A stretch of 60,000 bases of DNA from Takakia lepidozioides (Eukaryota > Streptophyta > Takakiopsida > Takakiales > Takakiaceae): contig CM060733.1 of NCBI GenBank assembly GCA_030704615.1, positions 11,782,001-11,842,000 of the forward strand, in the 5' to 3' direction. This document shows positions 54,457-60,000 of the stretch, in pieces. How positions within the stretch are numbered: position 1 is the stretch's first letter; each line of letters starts with the position of its first letter. The translations under genes and the position numbers were made by a program. The notes under the pieces are model-generated. The model searched no databases and was not told the origin of the DNA. It was given only the letters and a program-made list of their open reading frames with translations.

Positions 54457-57400
54457 ATGAACCGTGGGAAACACGGGATGCAGGGACATGCTGATTCTGA
54501 TGACGAGGAGAATCGAGCTGAGTTTGGGCTGGTGCCTAATCAGAGGGAGAACAATACGGATCATGAAGGTGGTGTGGAGACAGAAATTCAACGAGCATTG
54601 CAGGAAGCTTTTGAGTTTGCGGATGCAAACAGAGAGGATCCCATTAATGATGGAACTCGGGCTGAAGACAGCCCCAACAACGAAGGATCCATGGACAATG
54701 CAGAGAATGCAGAAAATGGCCCAAACCTGGAGTCACGGAGTTGACCCCAATTATGATACGCTATTTCCACAATCTCAGTGTAAACTCTACGAAGGGAGCT
54801 CGATCAGCCGATTTGAAGCTACTTTGCACTTGCTCAACTTGTGCACCACCCACAAGTGCACCAATGGCTTTGTGGATGAGCTTCTTGGATTGTTGCGCAA
54901 AAGTTTTTTGCCGAAACAGAATTCTCTGCCAAAAACTATGAAGCTAGAACTATGATTGCGAAGATGGGATTGCAGTACACCTAGATCCATGCCTGCGAGA
55001 AAGGTTGTGTACTCTTCTGTGGGGAGAATGAAAAAGCATATTTTTGCCCGGAGTGCAAGATGTCGCGTTACATTCCTGGTCGTGGGACTGTACCCGGAAA
55101 AATACTACGATATTTCCCTGTCATCCCAAGGTTGAAACTCATATATCGATGCAAATCAATCGTGCACCTTATGACATGGCACTTCAGACATAAGAGTCAG
55201 GATGGATTGGTTCGACATCCAGCTGATAGCAAAGCCTGGGCCCACGTTGACTCCACATTTGCGGATTTTGCTTCAGAACCACGAAATGTACGATTAGGAT
55301 TAGCCTTAGATGGAGTAAATCCATACAGTGCTCAATCCACGAGTTGGAGCACATGGCCCATCCTGTTGGTCAACTATAATTTGCCTCCATGGTTGATGAC
55401 AAAGAAGTTTTTCGTCATGTTAGCACTCCTTATCCCTGGAAAGGAGTCTGTTACATTTGCAAACATTGATGTGTATTTGATGCCCCTAGTAGAGGAGCTA
55501 CAGGAATTGTGGAGAGGCATCATAGCTTATGATGTTTCCCAAGCTCTCCAACAACGCCAATTCTTGCTACGGGCATTGCTGCTATGGTCAATCCATGATT
55601 ACCCTGCATATGGCTTGCTCATAGGTCAGGTTACTAAAGGTTATGCTGGTTGTCCAACCTGTGGACCCGAGGTGGATCCACAGCATTTACATGCATGTTC
55701 GAAGACTATGTTCCTGGGCCATCGGAGATTTCTTGCCCACAACCATATGTATAGAAGATCAAGATTGTTCAATGGTGCTATTGAGCATAGAGTGGCTCCA
55801 CAAACACAGACGGGAACACAAATAAATGAACGTGTAATTGACCTGATTGCATGGATAGCAACACGGGGGAAACCAGATACGCCATCAAACCCTTCCAAAT
55901 CTCACGGAGTGAAGCGATTATCAATCTTATATGCCTTGTCTTACTGGGAGGGCCTCCTCATACGACATACGTTTGATGCTATGCATTGCGAGAAGAACTT
56001 TGCAGATAATATCATTAAGACAATTTTTGGGGAGAAAGATACATTGAAGGTTTGGCGTGATCTTGAATTACTTGGGCTGCGTCCATCATTGTGGTTGCAA
56101 CGACATCCAGACAGGGCAAGTACGTTAATCATGCCTCTTGCTCCTTATGTTCTGACTGAAGCTGAGTTGAAAGTTTTCTTGGACACTGTGCGAAACCAAA
56201 GTACCCACAGGATATGCATCAGCTTTCAAAAAACATGTGGTAAAGAAAAAACTATCTGGCATGAAATCACATGATTACCATGTGTTCATGCACCAAATTT
56301 TACCGTTGGCTATTTGTGGGCTCATGGCAACAGGTGTGCGCACTACGATTTTGCGAGTATGTCGTGTATTTAGGAGGTTGTGTGCAAAAGTAGTGAATCC
56401 TGCAGAGTATGAGGAGTTGAAACATGAAGCAATTATTACTCTCTGTCTAATGGAGAAAGAGCTCCCACCATCATTCTTTGATGTGATGACATATCTGTTT
56501 GTCCACCTAGGGGACGAGCTCGATTTATGTGGTCCTGTGGCTTCACGTTGGATGTACCCCATGGAGCGGGCAATGAAAGAAATTAAGAGGTACGTCCGGA
56601 ACATGGCAAAACCCGAGGGCAGCATGGCTCAAGGATACATTTTTTATGAAGCTCTAGGATTTTGCACGGAGTATATGGTAGGATACGATGGAACCGCATG
56701 AAGGGTGTGGGATACAGATGAGGAAGAATCTGTGGCCGGCGTAGTTTTGGAAGGAGGCGGCAAACCTTGGAAATTGGGTGACTTGCATGCTATTGTACAC
56801 GATTACATCATTCAAAATCATCAAGCCTATCCGATATGTTGAAGTAAGTCCTCACCCTTTCAGATCTGAATATTTTGTTGATTTGATCTTTTTGTACTGC
56901 CCCATGCTTAATTTGTGTTGTGGGACAATCATCCATTTGTGTGGACCCCTTCATATTTCCTGGCACAAATGTCGAGGCTATTTAGCCATTTGCTGCTTGG
57001 TTGCCAAATGTTGTACGGGAACATCTATATGGAATTCAAGAACATGTGCTTGAAGATGGCGTACGACAAAAATTACTGGATCTTTCAAGACCCCCATCAT
57101 ATTATGCCTTGACATACACGAGTATGTCAGGATATGGCAACCATTACAGGGCTACATCCCTAGGCATGAACACATCGAGTATGGCATCCTTTGATTGTGG
57201 AGTCTCATCAGTTTTCAAGCATGAGACAGAATCTGTACCGTATGTGGGTCTTATCAGGGAGATTTTGCAAATTGACTATGGCACTACACGGCCTGTGGTG
57301 TTTTTGTGCTCCTGGGTACAGGCCCAAAATGTGGGTCGTCAACCCAGATCAATGAAGGAAGATGATTGTGGCTTCACGTTGGTCAATTTCAATCAAATGC

Positions 57401-57510
57401 TACCACCTTCTGAACAACCTTTTGTATTGCCAGTACAGGTTGATCAAGTCTTTTTCTCTGAATGTGTGAAGGAACGACAATGGAAAGCTGTATTAGAGAA
57501 GAGCCCCTGA
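54457..57510 (+). pseudogene. CACTA transposase TNP2 with DUF4218 and DUF4216 regions
   Basis: Order of pieces: an acidic N-terminus (54457-54744), then in another frame FVDELLGLLRKSFLP, then NYEARTMIAKMGLQYT, an in-frame TAG (54982-54984), and IHACEKGCVLF..CPECKMSRY. The long TNP2 block runs 55060-56274 with ILRYFPVIPRLKLIYRCKS, SKAWAHVDSTFADFASEPRN, GLALDGVNPYSAQSTSWSTW, YNLPPWL, LLWSIHDYPAYG and DAMHCEKNFADNI. The DUF4218 block (56237-56701) has KSHDYHVFMHQILPLAI, SRWMYPMERAMKEIKRYV and PEGSMAQGYIFYEAL. The DUF4216 block (57001-57510) has PYVGLIREILQIDYG and EDDCGFTLVNFNQML. Breaks: a one-base shift near 54945, the TAG at 54982, a shift near 56195, and an in-frame TGA at 56699-56701. TNP2 cuts and joins CACTA ends. 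It is inactive as it stands but much better kept than element 1. Confidence 0.85.
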
Positions 57511-58620
57511 TCACGGAGAGTGGTGTGTGATATCTCAATTTCTATTGATAATCTGACAAGAGTTGAAGGCTTGTTAGCTATCCTGCAAACCTGGCCCTGT
57601 GCATCTTCACCCCTTCTACCACTCAGAATCGCTCACATCTGCTGTCGCCATTGAGTGGTCAGATTGTTGAGAGACCTGTAAGACCATTCCAGTGGAACAT
57701 CAGTTGGCTTGCTCCCCACCCCCTCTCTAGCTTGCAATTGAATCATAATCTTATCTAGTTTTTTTCTCTCATCTCCAGGAGAATGACCCGCTATCACATG
57801 ATAGTACTGCAATTCTGCCAAAACCTTACGATGTCAGGCTATGGCTGTCATCGTAGCCTCCACACCAATGTATGGATGTGTCCTTCATGAGCAACAATAC
57901 GCCAAGTTTGCCTTCACCCTGCCCTAACCACAAAACGAAATTAAAGAATTCCAGTCAACTATGACCAACATGGGAGGTTTTGGGTGGTTCGAAGCTATTT
58001 CATGAGTAAAACACTTACACCACTTGGTTGTGGTGGAAGACCTACAATTATACCATATCCTACACATCGCTTACTTGTGGTGGCAATCTTGCAATCCAAT
58101 ATCCACAAGTAGGCAGATTTATTTCGTCTTGACCAAGCTGTGATGGCAAGCCTATGGCATCTCAGGAAAAGCAAAGCATTAGAGAGGTGAGTTCAAACAA
58201 TCGTGCAATTAGTTTTCAGCCCACTGAGCTAGTGAGGAAGTGCCAAGTATACGACTTCTGTGTCACACATTAGTGGAAAAATAAACCAACACCAACTTTC
58301 ACATCCCTCATCCCATTAGAGTTTTGCCAACTTCACTGCCTCCCTGGAATCCCCCCTCGTGAAAAAGCAAATATAAAGCAAATTCCCAAAGACATGTTTA
58401 CCAGTGATATATGTCTCACTGGTAGTCGTTGAGAAACAAGGCTCTTAAGCTTTGCCCACAAACTCAACATCAAATACGAGTGTTGAATTGGGGGGTTTGA
58501 CACACAACCCTGCAATCGAGCAACTTCTCACGGTTTAGAAGAGAAGGAAGAGAATTGAAGGGAACTATGTGGTTCAGGGCTGGATTAAATGGGGCAGCTT
58601 AGCATCAGATGGGCCTTGGG
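57511..58620. other. No recognised gene; 3' part of CACTA element 2
   Basis: Only short frames without resemblance to known proteins. Its position between the DUF4216 block and the palindrome pair suggests it is the 3' non-coding part of the CACTA element. Confidence 0.4.
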
Positions 58621-58630
58621 TTGCTGCCTA

Positions 58631-58704
58631 CGACCGCCAATTATGGCGGTCGTTATTTCTTTTTTAATTTCGAAAAACAAAGCGACCGCCATAATTGGCG
58701 GTCG
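58631..58704. repeat. Two mirror-image near-palindromes (GACCGCCA..TGGCGGTC)
   Basis: CGACCGCCAATTATGGCGGTCG at 58631-58652 is itself nearly palindromic. Its exact reverse complement occurs at 58683-58704, separated by a 30-base AT-rich spacer. Either half can fold alone, or the two can pair with each other. GC-rich hairpin repeats of this sort are common near the ends of plant CACTA elements. Confidence 0.8.
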
Positions 58705-59047
58705 CGTTCATTTGTTAATTTTCAAAATGTATTTGTCACCGCCACCGTGTCGGCAACGTGGCTGCTTAAGTTGCAATATTTTATCTGGTACTATTTTTAT
58801 CAGAATATTCCCCGAACCTGACGTGACGGAGGTCTTGTAAGAGTCAGGTCTGCCGTGAAACAGAGAATAAGGCATGCTACTGGAGGCATATCAATCGCTG
58901 AGGCTATGTGCTTCCCCAGCCATAGCTTAGCAGAAAAGATCATGATGCCCGTGATATGTTTGAGAAGCCTGGTACACCAGATTCAGGTATGCATGATTCG
59001 TTGGGGAATTCACATGGGGAGATAAGACAGATGCTACGACATTTCAA

Positions 59048-59545
59048 TTGGTTGTGCATCCCACTGGGGCTGATATGTTGAAGCCAGATGAGCATTTACA
59101 GTCTCCCCCACCTCGCAAGCACTTGCTAGTTCTGGATGTGAATGGATTGCTATGTGAATCCATTCATGTTGCTAGTGGTCCAACAACTGTTCCCAAAGGA
59201 TTTGTGGGGAAGTTGTGTGGGAAAAAAATGGTAGTTTTGACACCCAGCTGTATTTCTTTTTTGCAAAAGAGTTTTGCACACTTTGAGGTGGCAATGTGGT
59301 CTTGTTGCAAAGCTTGCAACTTCATTTTGATGGTGGACTTTATTTTCAAAGGGCACACTAATCTTATTTTCCAGTGGGATGCCCTTTACTGTGAAGAGCT
59401 TAGTGACCCATTGGCTAGGGGGGCTGATGCAAAGCCCATATATTTGGGATATATCCGGAGCCATGGAAAATGCGATCATCAGGGCCAAAAGATGGCTGAA
59501 AGGCCCCAAGCTTTCCAACTAAATCCAATGCACTACCTTACCTGA
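59048..59545 (+). pseudogene. FCP1/NIF-like HAD phosphatase domain fragment
   Basis: An open frame of 165 codons. KHLLVLDVNGLLCESIHVAS (about residues 24-43) corresponds to the DLNGLL active-site strand of plant FCP1-homology proteins. Then come VVLTPSCISFLQKSFAHFEV, AMWSCCKACNFILMVDFIF, and LIFQWDALYCEELSDP followed by PIYLGYI. Family members end this domain with a RP..LK segment, which is weakly seen. The HAD nucleophile Asp is present (D in LDVNG), but the second Asp of DxDxT is Asn, as in several plant relatives, so phosphatase activity is doubtful. No upstream exon with a convincing start was found. It lies 3' of CACTA element 2 and may be a captured gene piece or a decayed host gene. 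Confidence 0.6.
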
Positions 59546-59671
59546 AGCAAAGCGCTTCAGGTCGAAACAAACAAGAACACGAGGTCACAAGGCCGACATT
59601 TAGTCACAAAGACATTAATGTACTCCCGTTTCAAGTCCACCCAATGTCAATAGGCTTCCTAGAGGACAGGG

Positions 59672-59675
59672 GGAT

Positions 59676-59727
<52 letters not shown>
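59672..59727. repeat. (TA)n(GA)n compound microsatellite
   Basis: A TA dinucleotide tract (about 59672-59698) runs directly into a GA tract (about 59699-59727). Confidence 0.9.
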
Positions 59728-59733
<6 letters not shown>

Positions 59734-59850
59734 CTCATAAGACGTTGTTTGTCGTAGCTTTGTGGCCATTGACCCCGCGCCCAGTTTGAGCGGGAACAAA
59801 AGGGACAGAACCTACCTCTGTCAGGGGCTGACGTTGGTAGTAAGACTTAC
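59727..59850. repeat. Dispersed repeat, inverted copy of the 8490-8715 repeat
   Basis: GTACTCATAAGACGTTGTTT, then TGGCCATTGACCCCG..CCAGTTTGAGCGG and GTCAGGGGCTGACG, are the reverse complement of the segment in intron 5 of the polygalacturonase-like gene. The GA tract adjoining it corresponds to a CT-rich tract in the other copy. Confidence 0.65.
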
Positions 59851-60000
59851 CTCCATATAAAAAATTAATCCGGGTTTTCCAGATATCCTCTACAAATCCC
59901 TTCACACAAGCATCAATCTGCTATGTGTGATTTGCCCAAAAACTAGGCCTCAGGAGGGCCTGGGCTTTTGGCTCAGCCTCGAGACTTTCAAAGTTGGTAA

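Larger units (their letters stand above)
53955..58704 (+). mobile_element. CACTA (En/Spm) element 2, near-complete transposase region
   Basis: A transposase-associated zinc-finger-like start lies at about 53990-54110 (MLCNCTECHGSK, then VRKHYLKHKRDP). TNP2 plus DUF4218 plus DUF4216 domains follow at 54457-57510. Paired palindromes at 58631-58704 look like CACTA subterminal structure. CACTA terminal sequences themselves were not located with confidence, so the outer limits are approximate. Confidence 0.7.

Noticed and set aside
5586-54984. Stop-codon reassignment (TAG read as an amino acid)
   Set aside because: TAG ends the polyamine oxidase copy 2 frame where expected, a TGA also interrupts the CACTA transposase, and frameshifts accompany the stops in the transposons. 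Ordinary decay explains them.

Overview
This window is nuclear DNA from a land plant. Four things point that way: spliced plant-type genes with GT/AG introns; a plant F-box/LRR gene of the At-B type; a chromodomain Ty3/gypsy element with an initiator-methionine tRNA primer site; and CACTA, SWIM-transposase and L1-type elements in the usual plant forms. Much of the transposon protein is full of frameshifts. A seed-free plant (lycophyte, moss or similar) is my guess from the overall flavour, but the sequence does not prove it.

Layout, low to high. 0-4.5 kb holds repeats and no recognised gene. 4.5-5.6 kb (minus) is an intronless gene for a charged protein of unknown function; its C-terminal half reminds me of a protein family known mainly from fungi, and an upstream in-frame extension is broken by one TAG. 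7.4-11.9 kb (minus) is a complete seven-exon polygalacturonase-like (GH28) gene of 486 codons whose catalytic motifs are altered. 15-18 kb and 26.4-29.7 kb hold two complementary halves of one polyamine oxidase gene: the first keeps middle exons, the second keeps C-terminal exons, and both carry the same flanking blocks. 18.4-20.0 kb (minus) is an intact single-exon F-box/LRR gene. A decayed L1-type LINE (20.3-24.7 kb, minus) lies just upstream of it, ending in AATAAA and poly(A).

From 24.8 kb on, almost everything is mobile DNA. There are a hAT-type miniature element with a perfect 8-bp target duplication, a pogo/mariner-type miniature element with perfect 17-bp ends, two TTAA-flanked piggyBac-like elements, a TTAGGC-rich element, L1 ORF1 fragments, a first CACTA element (about 38.2-42.2 kb) and a chromovirus (42.2-48.9 kb, minus). 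These are followed by the tail and 3' LTR of a different LTR retroelement (48.9-49.9 kb), a DDE/SWIM transposase gene (50.1-52.8 kb), a second CACTA element (about 54-58.7 kb) and a gene fragment for an FCP1/NIF-like HAD phosphatase domain (59.0-59.5 kb).

The cellular genes do not form a pathway: a secreted pectin-active protein, a ubiquitin-ligase adaptor and the broken amine oxidase are simply neighbours. The most unusual points are the split, duplicated amine oxidase, the polygalacturonase with substituted catalytic residues, the possibly fungal-like gene, and two CACTA elements each lying next to a protein domain that is not part of a transposase (SET-like; FCP1-like).
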